Positions 1 to 8,781 of a stretch of 64,000 bases of DNA are shown here, piece after piece. This stretch comes from Myroides injenensis M09-0166. GTDB taxonomy: Bacteria > Bacteroidota > Bacteroidia > Flavobacteriales > Flavobacteriaceae. Below the pieces are notes generated by a model. That model did no database searches. It was not told the DNA's origin and saw only the letters and a list, made by a program, of their open reading frames with translations. Location: NCBI RefSeq assembly GCF_000246945.1, contig NZ_BAEX01000006.1, forward strand, positions 1 to 64,000, given 5' to 3'. Made by a program: the position numbers and the translations under genes. Position 1 is the first letter of the stretch. Each line of letters starts with the position of its first letter.

Positions 1-259
1 ATATCACTTTTGAATCTTATAAAAATACAGTAAATATTGTTCTATTTGTTATATTTTATACTTTTTCGCATAAATAAAATTTTAATTTTAGATTATTTGA
101 TATTGGTTAATATTAGATAATACTATTAAAATTATGTAATTCACTTAGTATTAGTTATAAAAATGTTTTAACTGTCTTGTTTTAGTCTGCTATAAGTAAT
201 TTTATTTAATTAGTTTAATATTTTTATTATCTTTAGTTGATTATTATATTCTTATTATC
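1..259. other. AT-rich intergenic stretch before the first gene
   Basis: No open reading frame, RNA gene or convincing promoter is visible. The sequence is very AT-rich. It presumably carries the promoter of the response regulator that starts at 260; the nearest partial match to the Bacteroidota -7 box is TATCTTTA about 30 bases before that start, which is too weak to call. Confidence 0.5.
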
Positions 260-919
260 ATGTATAAAATATTATTAGTTGATGACCACCCATTAATTGT
301 TGAAGGTTATATTTTAGCAATAAATAAAGACAGTAATACTTTTTTCGAATCTGACTATAAAAAAGCGTTTGATTGTCAGTCAGCAAAATTACTAATTGAT
401 GAAGCGGTCGCAAAACAAATTTGTTTTGATGTAGCTATAGTTGATTTTTCTGTTCCTGCTTCCGAAAGCTTTAATTGGAATGATGGGGGTGATATTATAC
501 TATATTTGAATAAAGTTATGCCTGGTTGTAAGACAATTATGATAACAGGACACACTGAGGTTTTAACAATTTATGAAATTGTTAAAAATGTCAGACCAGA
601 TGGTTTAGCAACAAAACATGAGATAACGCCTGATGGTCTAGTAGAAATAATTAAAAAAGTATTAGGTGGTGATCGTTACCAAAGCGATATTGTAAAACAT
701 TGCTTGGGAGAAATAGTTCGAAAAGAAATGATGTATGATGATTATAACCGTACTATTTTAGTATTATTATCTAAAGGTTATAAACTATTAGAATTGGAAA
801 ATCATATTCCTCTTTCTAGTCCTGCGATTAAGAAGAGATTAGCAAAGATGAAACAAGCTTTTGGAGTAGCAGATACTGCAACATTAGTACAGAATGCAAT
901 TAAGTTAGGATTTGTATAA
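260..919 (+). CDS. Orphan response regulator, receiver plus C-terminal helical output domain
   Basis: Predicted phosphorelay response regulator. The receiver domain (about residues 1-130) keeps the acidic pair D8/D9, the phosphoacceptor D62 (in IVDFSVP), T96 and K119, so it should be phosphorylatable. The receiver has an insertion between D62 and T96 (around ESFNWNDGG) compared with typical NarL receivers. The C-terminal 65 residues resemble a LuxR/NarL helix-turn-helix in position and length but are divergent (LSSPAIKKRLAKMKQAFG in place of the usual recognition helix), so DNA binding is inferred. No kinase lies next to it inside the window. It is read alone and ends in a strong terminator shared with the convergent aconitase gene. 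Confidence 0.75.
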   Translation: MYKILLVDDHPLIVEGYILAINKDSNTFFESDYKKAFDCQSAKLLIDEAVAKQICFDVAIVDFSVPASESFNWNDGGDIILYLNKVMPGCKTIMITGHTEVLTIYEIVKNVRPDGLATKHEITPDGLVEIIKKVLGGDRYQSDIVKHCLGEIVRKEMMYDDYNRTILVLLSKGYKLLELENHIPLSSPAIKKRLAKMKQAFGVADTATLVQNAIKLGFV

Positions 920-953
920 AAAAAAGCGTTGATATTCATCAACGCTTTTTTCG
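919..953. terminator. Bidirectional intrinsic terminator between response regulator and acnA
   Basis: A perfect 12-bp hairpin (AAAAGCGTTGAT / ATCAACGCTTTT, loop ATTC) is flanked by an A-run on the left and a T-run on the right, so it can terminate both convergent genes. Confidence 0.85.
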
Positions 954-963
954 TTTTACTAAT

Positions 964-3693
964 TTATTTTTTTAAGTAGTCTCTTAATACATATTGAAGG
1001 ATTCCATCATTTCTGTAATATTCAATTTCTATTAGGGAATCAAATCTCGCTAATACTTGGAATTTTAACTCTTCTCCATTTTCTCTAAGCGCAATAACAT
1101 CAATTAATTTATGTGGTGTTAAATTATCTTGTAGACCTGTTATTGTAAATGTTTCTTTACCAGTTAATCCCAATATTTCAGCTGACTGCCCTTCTAGGAA
1201 TTGTAAGGGAGCGATACCCATACCAATTAAATTACTTCTGTGAATACGCTCAAAACTTTCTGCTATAACTGCTTTAACGCCTAGTAAATAGGTTCCTTTT
1301 GCAGCCCAGTCTCTTGATGAACCACTACCGTACTCTTTACCTGCTAATACAATTAGAGGTGTTTTGTCGTCTTTATACTTCATTGCAGTATCAAAGACTG
1401 TTAATGACTCATTAGAGGGTAAATACGTACTATAACCACCTTCTCTCTGTGCTATTTTATTTTTTATACGAACATTTGCAAAAGTTCCTCTCATCATGAC
1501 TTCATGATTACCACGACGTGATCCATATGAATTGAAATCTTTTGGTTCGACTCCTTGACTAATTAAGTATTTTCCTGCTGCAGATTCTTCATTAAATGCA
1601 CCAGCAGGAGAAATATGGTCAGTAGTTACGGAATCACCTAAATATAATAATACTCTTGCATTATGAATATCAGTTATAGGTTTTGGTTCTTTTGGAAGAT
1701 TTTCAAAGAAAGGAGCTTGTCTAATATAGGTTGAGTCTAGATTCCATTCATATTTTTGACCTTTAGGAGCTTCTAAACTTTTCCAATCGCTTTCTCCATC
1801 AAATATTACGCTGTAAACTTCATCAAAATCTTCTTGTTTAAGCGATTCTCTGATAACTGATCTAATTTCGTCATGTGTAGGCCATATATCTCTTAAGTAT
1901 ACTGGTTCTCCATTAGGATCATAATCTAATGGGTCATTGATGATATCAATATCTACACGGCCTACTAATGCGTAAGCAACAACTAGCATAGGAGACATTA
2001 AGAAATTCATTTTTACTTGTGGATGTACTCTAGCCTCAAAGTTTCTATTCCCAGAAAGAACTGATGCTACTACTAAATCACCTTTAGTCACAGCCTCCGC
2101 TACTGGTGCAGGTAATGGACCACTATTTCCTATACAAGAGGTACATCCGTAACCTACTGTGTGAAAGCGAAGTGCTTCTAAATCTTCTGATAATCCTGAG
2201 CGTTCAAGGTATTTTGTTACTACTTTTGATCCTGGTGCTAGACTTGTTTTCACCCAAGATTTAGTACGTAGCCCTCGCTCAATTGCTTTACGAGCAACTA
2301 GACCTGCCCCAATCATCACTTCGGGATTAGAAGTATTAGTACAACTTGTAATAGCCGCAATTACTATACTACCATCACTTAATACGTACTCTTTGTTTTT
2401 TTGTTTAATGCGGACAGTTCTTAAACTATCTTTTACAACTTCAATATTCTGTTCTGGTTGTTGGCGTTCTTCATAAAGGAATTCTGTTCCCGAACCTCCT
2501 TCAGATAGCCAAGCATGTTCTTTACGCTCTTTTGATTCTACATATGAACGATGATAATCTTCATGTAATAACTTAGTAAAGGCATTTCCTAAATCTTTTG
2601 CAAATATTTTATCCTGCGGACGCTTAGGACCAGAAACAGTTGGCTCTAGCGTATTCAGATCAAGTTCTAAAACAGATGAATATTCAATATTCTCTTTTCC
2701 TGTACGCCACAACATATTATCTTTACAATATTCTTCCACTAAATTAATTTGCTCTTCAGTGCGATTAGTTTTGCGCATATAATCTAGGGTTTGCTTATCA
2801 ATTGGAAAGTATGTTACTGTACATCCAAATTCAGGAGACATGTTAGATATAGTAGCTCTATCTGTCACAGTTAAATTGTCTAAGCCATCTCCAAAGACTT
2901 CAACAAATTTTCCAACAACTCCGTGTTGTCTTAAAATTTTAGTAATGGATAATACCATATCAGTTGCAGTTGCTCCTTCTGGTATTTTTCCGGTAAGCTT
3001 TAGACCTATTACTTCAGGGCAAGTAAAGTAAATGGGTTGTCCAAGCATTGCTGCTTCCGCTTCAATACCTCCAACACCCCAAGCGATTACTCCAATTCCA
3101 TTAACCATTGGTGTGTGTGAATCAGTTCCTACTAAAGTGTCAGGAAAAGCCCATCCATCTCGTTCTATAATACCTTTAGCTAAATATTCTAGATTTACTT
3201 GGTGACATATTCCCATACCCGGTGGTACAACAGTGAAGTTATCAAGTCCTTGTTGTGCCCATTTTAGTAATTCATAACGTTCTGAATTACGTTCATATTC
3301 CTTTTCAACATTACCTTTATAGGAATAGTCAGTTCCATAATAGTCTACTTGTACAGAGTGATCAATTACTAAATCAACAGGAATGGCTGGATTAATCTTA
3401 TTTCCGTCTTTTCCTTGTCTAATAAATTCATCGCGTAATGAAGCAATATCCACTACGGCTGGTACTCCTGTAAAATCTTGCATTAATACACGTGCTGGTT
3501 TGAAAGGAATATCTTTGTCAGTACCTTTTGGATCCCAGTTAATAAGTGTATCTAAATGCTCGTCAGTAATCACATATCCATCATGATTGCGAAGGACATT
3601 TTCTAATAGGATTCTAATTGAAAAAGGTAGTCGCGATATATTATCACCTTTTTCTTCTAGTGCTTTTAGAGAAGCAATTTTATACTTTGTCAT
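964..3693 (-). CDS. acnA: Aconitate hydratase (AcnA/IRP type)
   Basis: Converts citrate to isocitrate in the TCA cycle; cytoplasmic [4Fe-4S] enzyme. About 909 residues, the usual length of the AcnA/IRP1 family. The three cluster ligands are visible as C451 (ITSCTNTSNP) and C517/C520 (GYGCTSCIGNSG). The C-terminal swivel domain contains GAFNEESAAGKYL and the GSGSSRDWAAKG motif. I chose the internal ATG (MTKYKI) because the longer frame adds 13 residues that do not resemble the family. It appears monocistronic and shares a bidirectional terminator with the convergent response regulator. No clear promoter was found upstream. Confidence is high from family-wide conservation. Confidence 0.96.
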   Translation of the reverse strand: MTKYKIASLKALEEKGDNISRLPFSIRILLENVLRNHDGYVITDEHLDTLINWDPKGTDKDIPFKPARVLMQDFTGVPAVVDIASLRDEFIRQGKDGNKINPAIPVDLVIDHSVQVDYYGTDYSYKGNVEKEYERNSERYELLKWAQQGLDNFTVVPPGMGICHQVNLEYLAKGIIERDGWAFPDTLVGTDSHTPMVNGIGVIAWGVGGIEAEAAMLGQPIYFTCPEVIGLKLTGKIPEGATATDMVLSITKILRQHGVVGKFVEVFGDGLDNLTVTDRATISNMSPEFGCTVTYFPIDKQTLDYMRKTNRTEEQINLVEEYCKDNMLWRTGKENIEYSSVLELDLNTLEPTVSGPKRPQDKIFAKDLGNAFTKLLHEDYHRSYVESKERKEHAWLSEGGSGTEFLYEERQQPEQNIEVVKDSLRTVRIKQKNKEYVLSDGSIVIAAITSCTNTSNPEVMIGAGLVARKAIERGLRTKSWVKTSLAPGSKVVTKYLERSGLSEDLEALRFHTVGYGCTSCIGNSGPLPAPVAEAVTKGDLVVASVLSGNRNFEARVHPQVKMNFLMSPMLVVAYALVGRVDIDIINDPLDYDPNGEPVYLRDIWPTHDEIRSVIRESLKQEDFDEVYSVIFDGESDWKSLEAPKGQKYEWNLDSTYIRQAPFFENLPKEPKPITDIHNARVLLYLGDSVTTDHISPAGAFNEESAAGKYLISQGVEPKDFNSYGSRRGNHEVMMRGTFANVRIKNKIAQREGGYSTYLPSNESLTVFDTAMKYKDDKTPLIVLAGKEYGSGSSRDWAAKGTYLLGVKAVIAESFERIHRSNLIGMGIAPLQFLEGQSAEILGLTGKETFTITGLQDNLTPHKLIDVIALRENGEELKFQVLARFDSLIEIEYYRNDGILQYVLRDYLKK

Positions 3694-4092
3694 GGTTGTT
3701 AATTTTAAAGTATAATGTACAAAAAAATACAATTGAATTTTTAATTTTAACGTATATTATGAATTTAAAACGAATTCTGAACTCTTGCGTTTATTGAGAT
3801 TTAGACAAAAAACAATACTTTGTTTTCTTAATAAAGGAGGGCGTGATAAAGCTATAATTTAGTAGGGTATTATGTAGCTTATTGTGTTTTTAATCTTTTT
3901 ATTGTTTGTTATTGAGTACTTTAAAGTAGTTCAATGTTTTTAGTGAATACTAGGGGTTGACACACTGTAATAGCTATTATCTTAGAGGAGATTAATATAT
4001 TTTAAAAAAATGCCATATGTTATGTATGTGATATTTGTCATATTTTTTTAACACATCCTGTTATAATTTTACAAAAATTAAAGTCTAAAAAT
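3694..4092. other. Divergent intergenic region, acnA and persulfide dioxygenase
   Basis: Nearly 400 bases with no gene. It must hold promoters for both flanking genes. A sigma70-like TTGACA is present near 3958 with TATCTT 16 bases later, but this is not the usual Bacteroidota promoter form and is only suggestive. No repeat or RNA structure stands out. Confidence 0.4.
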
Positions 4093-5517
4093 ATGAAAAT
4101 AGAACAAATATATACTGGATGTATTGCTCATGCAGCTTATTATGTAGAAAGTAATGGTGAGGCAGCTATTTTTGATCCTTTAAGAGATGTACAGCCCTAC
4201 ATAGAGAGAGCAAATAGAGATCATGCAAAAATTAAGTATGTATTTGAAACTCATTTTCATGCAGATTTTGTTAGTGGTCATTTAGATTTAATGGAAAAGA
4301 CTGGAGCAATCATTGTTTTTGGACCTACAGCTTCTCCTAGTTATGAAGCTACAATTGCAAAAGATAATGAAATATTCGTTTTAGGAAATATTAAAATCAA
4401 AGTCTTACATACGCCAGGGCACACTATGGAAAGTTCGACTTATTTGATTTATGATGAAGAAGGTAAAGAACATGCCATTATTACTGGTGATACTTTGTTT
4501 ATCGGGGATGTGGGACGTCCTGACTTAGTTCAGTTAGTTAATTCTGAAATAACAGATGAGATTCTAGCAAGACATCTATTCCAATCTCTACGCTATAAGA
4601 TTATGCCATTGCCAGATGATATTATAGTCTATCCTAATCACGGTGCTGGTTCTGCTTGCGGTAAGAATATGAGTAAGGAAACAACAGACACGTTAGGAAA
4701 TCAGAAAAAGACGAATTATGCGCTACGTCATGATATGACGGAAGATGAGTTCGTGAAAGAACTATTAACAGGGTTAGCAACTCCTCCTCAGTATTTTCCT
4801 AAAAATGTTTTGATGAATATCCAAGGATATGAGCATTTAGATGATGTATTGGATAGAGCTAAGAAACCATTAACATTAGAGCAATTTAAAGAAGTTATTA
4901 ACACAGGTGAGGTTTTAATTTTAGATACTAGAGATCCACAAGTTTTCTCGCAAGGCTTTATTCCTTTAAGTTTAAATATTGGTTTAAATGGGCCATTTGC
5001 AGTATGGGTAGGAGAGATGATTAGTGATATTAAACAGCCTATTGTATTAGTTACTGAAAAAGGGAAAGAAGAGGAAAGTATGATTCGTTTATCTAGAGTA
5101 GGTTATGATCATACTATTGGTTATCTGGAAGGTGGTTATGAAACTTGGAAGCAAGCTGGTCTGCCAACAGAAAAAATAAAACGTATTTCTAGCACTGAAT
5201 TTGATAAATACTGGGGCGATAGACAAGACAAATGTATTTTACTTGATGTTAGAAAAGAGAATGAATTTATCTCTGAGCATTTAAAAGATTCTATTAGCAT
5301 ACCTCTTAATCAATTGAAGGAGAACCTTAAGCAAATAGATACAAATAAAGAATTAATAGTTTACTGTGCAGGTGGCTATAGAAGTATGATAGCAGCTTCA
5401 ATTTTATATGGAGAAGGTATAAAGAACTTAGTGGATGTTATTGGTGGCTATGGTGCGATTAGTAAAGAAAGCAAATTAGAAAAGACAAATTATATTTGCC
5501 CAACGTCAATGTTATAA
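4093..5517 (+). CDS. Persulfide dioxygenase-like MBL hydrolase fused to two rhodanese domains
   Basis: Likely oxidises glutathione or low-molecular-weight persulfide to sulfite, with rhodanese sulfur transfer in the same chain (ETHE1/CstB-like). N-terminal metallo-beta-lactamase fold, residues 1-250: metal motif H54-F-H56-A-D58-F-V-S-G-H63, then TPGHTMESS and GDTLFIGDVGRPDL, typical of ETHE1-type dioxygenases. Rhodanese domain 1 (about 265-360) lacks a catalytic Cys: the active-loop position reads LVTEKGKE. Rhodanese domain 2 (about 370-470) retains it in VYCAGGYRS. The 474-residue length fits the fused family. It stands upstream of tyrA with a 63-base gap and no clear terminator, so cotranscription is possible. 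Substrate is inferred, not shown. Confidence 0.85.
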   Translation: MKIEQIYTGCIAHAAYYVESNGEAAIFDPLRDVQPYIERANRDHAKIKYVFETHFHADFVSGHLDLMEKTGAIIVFGPTASPSYEATIAKDNEIFVLGNIKIKVLHTPGHTMESSTYLIYDEEGKEHAIITGDTLFIGDVGRPDLVQLVNSEITDEILARHLFQSLRYKIMPLPDDIIVYPNHGAGSACGKNMSKETTDTLGNQKKTNYALRHDMTEDEFVKELLTGLATPPQYFPKNVLMNIQGYEHLDDVLDRAKKPLTLEQFKEVINTGEVLILDTRDPQVFSQGFIPLSLNIGLNGPFAVWVGEMISDIKQPIVLVTEKGKEEESMIRLSRVGYDHTIGYLEGGYETWKQAGLPTEKIKRISSTEFDKYWGDRQDKCILLDVRKENEFISEHLKDSISIPLNQLKENLKQIDTNKELIVYCAGGYRSMIAASILYGEGIKNLVDVIGGYGAISKESKLEKTNYICPTSML

Positions 5518-5580
5518 AAAGATTAAAAACTTAATTGTCTTGTTATAATTAATGTTTTTATTTGTTCTCAAAAGTACGTC

Positions 5581-6432
5581 ATGGCAAAAATATTAGGGTT
5601 AGTAGGTGTTGGTCTTATTGGAGGATCAATGGCCTTAGAGTTGAAAGCAAAAGGTTTTGTAGGTAAAGTTTTAGGAGCTGATTTATCTAAGACTAATCTA
5701 CAAAAAGCGCAAGAGTTAAAAATAATTGATGAAGCAGTTGATTTAGATGAATTACTGAGTGCAGCTGATATTGTAATACTAGCTACACCGGTAAATGCAA
5801 CTTTAGATTTAGTATTGTATGCATTAGATCGCCTGAAAGAGGGAGCAGTTTTAATGGATGTGGGATCTACGAAATCAAAGTTGTCGTTTGCAATAGAGAA
5901 TCATCCCAATAGAGAGTTCTTTGTAGCAACTCATCCAATGGCAGGTACGGAATTTAGTGGGCCAGAAGCTGCATTCAGAGGATTGTTTAAAGAGAGAGTA
6001 GCAATTATTTGCAATCCTGAAAAATCAAGTCCTAAAGCTTTGAATATAATATCAGAGTTATATTATCATCTTGAGATGCGACTTATTTTAATGGATGCTA
6101 ATTCACATGATGAGCATGTTGGGTATGTTTCTCATTTGTCTCATGCGATATCATATGCATTGGCTGTTGCTGTTTTGGATAAGGAAAAAGATGACACTGC
6201 TATATTTAACTTAGCGGCAGGGGGATTTGCTTCTACTGTTAGGCTAGCAAAAAGTTCTGTAGATATGTGGTTGCCTATTTTTGAGCAGAATGCTGAACAT
6301 ATCTTACCAATATTGGATATATATTTGGATAAACTAAGTTTGTTTAAGACTTATTTAGAAAATAGAGATACAGAACAATTAGGTGATTTCATTAAGGAGG
6401 CAAATAGAATTAAGGATAAATTAAAAAAATAG
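5581..6432 (+). CDS. tyrA: Prephenate dehydrogenase
   Basis: NAD(P)-dependent oxidative decarboxylation of prephenate to 4-hydroxyphenylpyruvate in tyrosine synthesis. The Rossmann motif GLVGVGLIGGS opens the protein. ATHPMAGTEFSG holds the substrate-binding His/Gly segment of the TyrA family, and HDEHVGYVSHLSHAISYAL is the conserved dimer/active-site helix. At 283 residues it is a stand-alone TyrA with no chorismate mutase or ACT domain fused. It is followed after 51 bases by a small Dabb-domain gene on the same strand, and the pair is likely cotranscribed to the terminator at 6877. Confidence 0.92.
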   Translation: MAKILGLVGVGLIGGSMALELKAKGFVGKVLGADLSKTNLQKAQELKIIDEAVDLDELLSAADIVILATPVNATLDLVLYALDRLKEGAVLMDVGSTKSKLSFAIENHPNREFFVATHPMAGTEFSGPEAAFRGLFKERVAIICNPEKSSPKALNIISELYYHLEMRLILMDANSHDEHVGYVSHLSHAISYALAVAVLDKEKDDTAIFNLAAGGFASTVRLAKSSVDMWLPIFEQNAEHILPILDIYLDKLSLFKTYLENRDTEQLGDFIKEANRIKDKLKK

Positions 6433-6483
6433 TCTAATGCAATTGAGTACTTTTTAGTATTTTGGACTCTAAAATTTTTTATT

Positions 6484-6771
6484 ATGATTAGACATATTGT
6501 AATGTGGAGGCTTAAAGATGAAAATAAAGAAGCCAATAAAATAGAGATTAAGAAGAGATTATTGTCATTAGAAGGTAAAATAGCAGAATTAAAATCAATT
6601 GCAGTTGAGTTTAATTTGCCTGAAATAAGTGAAACAAATTATGATGTTATATTATTAACAGAGTTTAATAATAGTCAAGATTTAGATATATATGCTAACC
6701 ATCCTTTGCATTTAGAGGTGGTAAGTTTTATAAAATCAGTTGTAAGTGATAGAGTCGCAATCGATTACTAG
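6484..6771 (+). CDS. Dabb (stress-responsive alpha/beta barrel) domain protein
   Basis: A 95-residue single-domain protein opening with MIRHIVMWRLKDENK, the hallmark first strand of the Dabb family, and containing YDVILLTEFNNSQDLDIYANHPLHLEV, the usual central segment with the conserved YxxHP-like motif. Such proteins form small dimeric ferredoxin-like barrels; their role in bacteria is generally unknown. It lies 51 bases after tyrA with no intervening terminator, so it is probably in the same transcript. Domain assignment is good; function is not known. Confidence 0.8.
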   Translation: MIRHIVMWRLKDENKEANKIEIKKRLLSLEGKIAELKSIAVEFNLPEISETNYDVILLTEFNNSQDLDIYANHPLHLEVVSFIKSVVSDRVAIDY

Positions 6772-6876
6772 TTGTTATTAGTTAAAACTGTTTTTTATAG
6801 GTTAGTTATTGTTAGTAAATAGTATTATTTACAGTTAAGTTTAAAGTTAGTTATAATGTAATCGTTTTGCGATGAA

Positions 6877-6907
6877 GGGTTGTCAATTTATTGGCAACCC
6901 TTTTTTT
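6877..6907 (+). terminator. Intrinsic terminator after the tyrA-Dabb pair
   Basis: Hairpin GGGTTGTCAA / TTGGCAACCC with a TTTA loop and one G-U pair, followed by seven T residues. It lies about 105 bases after the Dabb stop codon. Confidence 0.8.
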
Positions 6908-7049
6908 ATAGAAGTATCTATTTTTTTTGAGGTAATTCCAGAGGTTATTTGTAAATAAATAAAGTAACTTTTTTGAATATTTTTGAATACGGCAGCCTTT
7001 TTATAGCATGATTTGTCCATAACAGAAAGGGATTTAATGTGCATGAATA

Positions 7050-7116
7050 CATAGTGAGTCCATTGTGAGACTATTAAAACGCAGGAATTTAATGGAGTCA
7101 TTATGGATATATTATG
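7050..7116. repeat. 11-bp-phased inverted array (element E1)
   Basis: Units begin at 7050, 7061 and 7072 (CATAGTGAGTC, CATTGTGAGAC, TATTAAAACGC). On the right, units end in ATG at 7094, 7105 and 7116 and read as the inverse orientation of the left units. Spacing is exactly 11 bp within each side. The arms pair imperfectly: 14 of 19 positions match around 7060-7078 versus the inverse of 7087-7105. It lies between convergent genes. Function unknown. Confidence 0.5.
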
Positions 7117-7273
7117 AAGTCACTTTTCTAGTATAGCCTAGCAAACTAGTTTCATAGTGCTTTTTTCGTACATCTATTGTATTATGCTGATTTAAAAATT
7201 ATTTTTTTTAAATATTGAATCTTTTTATTACTATTAGTAAGTTTTTCATTATATGAGTTAGTAACTAATTTTA

Positions 7274-7846
7274 TTAGGTACCATATGCCTTTATTACTTT
7301 AGTTGTTTTATGGTCAGCTTTACCGTAGCGATCTTCTTTCAAGTGGATAATAATTGTTTTTATGTCTTTGTCTGTTTTTATTGTAAAAGGTTTTGTATAG
7401 TTATATCCCGTTACTAAATTACTTTCTTTACCTGGTATTTTTTTAATAGTTACAGTACAGTTTACAGTCAATGAATTATCTACTATGTTCTCTTCGTTGA
7501 TTTGGATAGATGCTATTTTATTAAGGTTTAATCCATTTGAACTATACCAACCTTGAAGAATAAAGTTATAGGTAATATAATTGTTAGTAATTTTTGAATT
7601 TAGTTTAAGAATATCAAAAGGGAGGTATTCATTTTCGTCGGTAAGTATTGTCTTGCTCGTTGTATTATTATTTAGGATGTCTGTTGATGTAACTCTTTGA
7701 GGTTTTAGAACAGTTGGTGTTAATTCTAGTTTATTATTAGTACTGCAATTAAATAATACCATACTGAGTAGAATTGTAGATAAGCTCGTTGACAGAGAAT
7801 AAATCTTTTTATTAAAGCTCTTTTTATTTGTGAGTATCTTTTTCAT
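7274..7846 (-). CDS. Hypothetical lipoprotein
   Basis: Not recognised as a known family. The chosen ATG (MKKILTNKK) gives a basic N-terminus, a hydrophobic stretch (STILLSMVLFNCS) and a lipobox-like LFNC, so a lipidated envelope protein is predicted. The longer frame adds 13 residues ahead of this and is less likely. The remaining roughly 160 residues look like a beta-rich soluble domain (alternating hydrophobic strands such as NYITYNFILQGWY and LTVNCTVTIKK). It has no operon partner: it is convergent with the Dabb gene and separated from the downstream regulator by its own gap. Confidence 0.6.
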   Translation of the reverse strand: MKKILTNKKSFNKKIYSLSTSLSTILLSMVLFNCSTNNKLELTPTVLKPQRVTSTDILNNNTTSKTILTDENEYLPFDILKLNSKITNNYITYNFILQGWYSSNGLNLNKIASIQINEENIVDNSLTVNCTVTIKKIPGKESNLVTGYNYTKPFTIKTDKDIKTIIIHLKEDRYGKADHKTTKVIKAYGT

Positions 7847-7945
7847 ATAGCAATAATCTAAACTTCTATTATTATAAAAGTACATTAATTTAAGCTATTG
7901 TTTTATAGCTGTTTATAGTGAAATTGTAGTGCTAAAAATAGCTAT

Positions 7946-7978
7946 AAAAAAATCACTTATTAAATTTAATAAGTGATT
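7946..7978 (-). terminator. Perfect palindrome, probable terminator of the kinase/regulator operon
   Basis: A perfect 28-base palindrome at 7951-7978 (half-site AATCACTTATTAAA) is followed on the minus strand by five T residues. It lies about 165 bases past the end of the response regulator gene. The AT-rich stem makes it a weaker terminator than others in the window. Confidence 0.55.
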
Positions 7979-8142
7979 CTATTTTGTAATAATCGATACT
8001 CAATGTTTGCTTTTTCATAGCAATTTTTAAAATTCAAACATCTATTTGTGATGCAACAAAGGTTGTGTTTTTTAGCTGATTTAGAAATCCCTATTTATAG
8101 TTATATTTATGACATAATACTGCTAAATAAAGGGCTATTTAC

Positions 8143-8778
8143 TTAGTTGTTCTTTTTTATTAGTCCATATTCAATGGCAAGGGTAATAGCAGAACTTAGA
8201 TTAGGAGCTTTAAATTTCTCAATTAAATTCTTTCTATGACTATCCACAGTATGAGTACTTATAAATAATTTATCTGCTATTTGTTGTGTTGTTAATCCAT
8301 AAGCAGCTTCTACCAATACTTCTTTTTCTCTGCGAGTTAATTTGGGAATAGTGTTTAAACTATCTTTCGTTTTTTTATTTAAGATAGCTTTTGTCTGTGA
8401 ACAAATAAAAGTATTGTTGTTGAATACTTCATTTATCCCCAAGATAATTTCTTCTACAGATGCATTTTTTTGGATGTAGCCAGAGGCTCCTTCTTGTAAT
8501 GCGCTATTAATTACAGCGTATTCATTATGAACACTCAACATTATTATTTGAAGATTAGGATATTTCTTTTTTAATGGTTTAATATACTCGAGGCTATTGG
8601 TTTCTTCTAAATTAATATCTAATAATAGTATGTCGATAGGTGTGTTTTTTAATGCGTCTTGCAAAGCTTCAGTGCTAGCATAGCAGCCTACTACTTCGAT
8701 GTTTTCTTTGAAATTTAGTATGTTTTTTAAACCTTCAAGTAATAAAGGATGATCGTCAGTAATTGCAATTTTTATCAT
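8143..8778 (-). CDS. NarL/FixJ-type response regulator
   Basis: Two-component response regulator paired with the histidine kinase immediately upstream (3-base gap). The receiver domain has D8/D9, phosphoacceptor D54 (ILLLDIN), the S/T switch in MLSVHNE and the conserved Lys in GYIQKNAS. The C-terminal LuxR-type helix-turn-helix reads LTRREKEVLVEAAYGLTTQQ, then IADKLFISTHTVDSHRKNL, a full match to the family. It should bind DNA as a dimer after phosphorylation. Targets are not evident from the sequence. Confidence 0.95.
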   Translation of the reverse strand: MIKIAITDDHPLLLEGLKNILNFKENIEVVGCYASTEALQDALKNTPIDILLLDINLEETNSLEYIKPLKKKYPNLQIIMLSVHNEYAVINSALQEGASGYIQKNASVEEIILGINEVFNNNTFICSQTKAILNKKTKDSLNTIPKLTRREKEVLVEAAYGLTTQQIADKLFISTHTVDSHRKNLIEKFKAPNLSSAITLAIEYGLIKKNN

Positions 8779-8781
8779 ATC

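Noticed and set aside
3955-3985. Sigma70-type TTGACA and TATCTT pair before the persulfide dioxygenase gene
   Set aside because: Bacteroidota promoters use TTG and TAnnTTTG; a chance TTGACA in AT-rich sequence is likely, and the site is over 100 bases from the start codon.
6883-7101. 72-codon frame on the minus strand
   Set aside because: It overlaps a terminator and the E1 array, has no ribosome-binding or family support, and its composition is like random AT-rich sequence.
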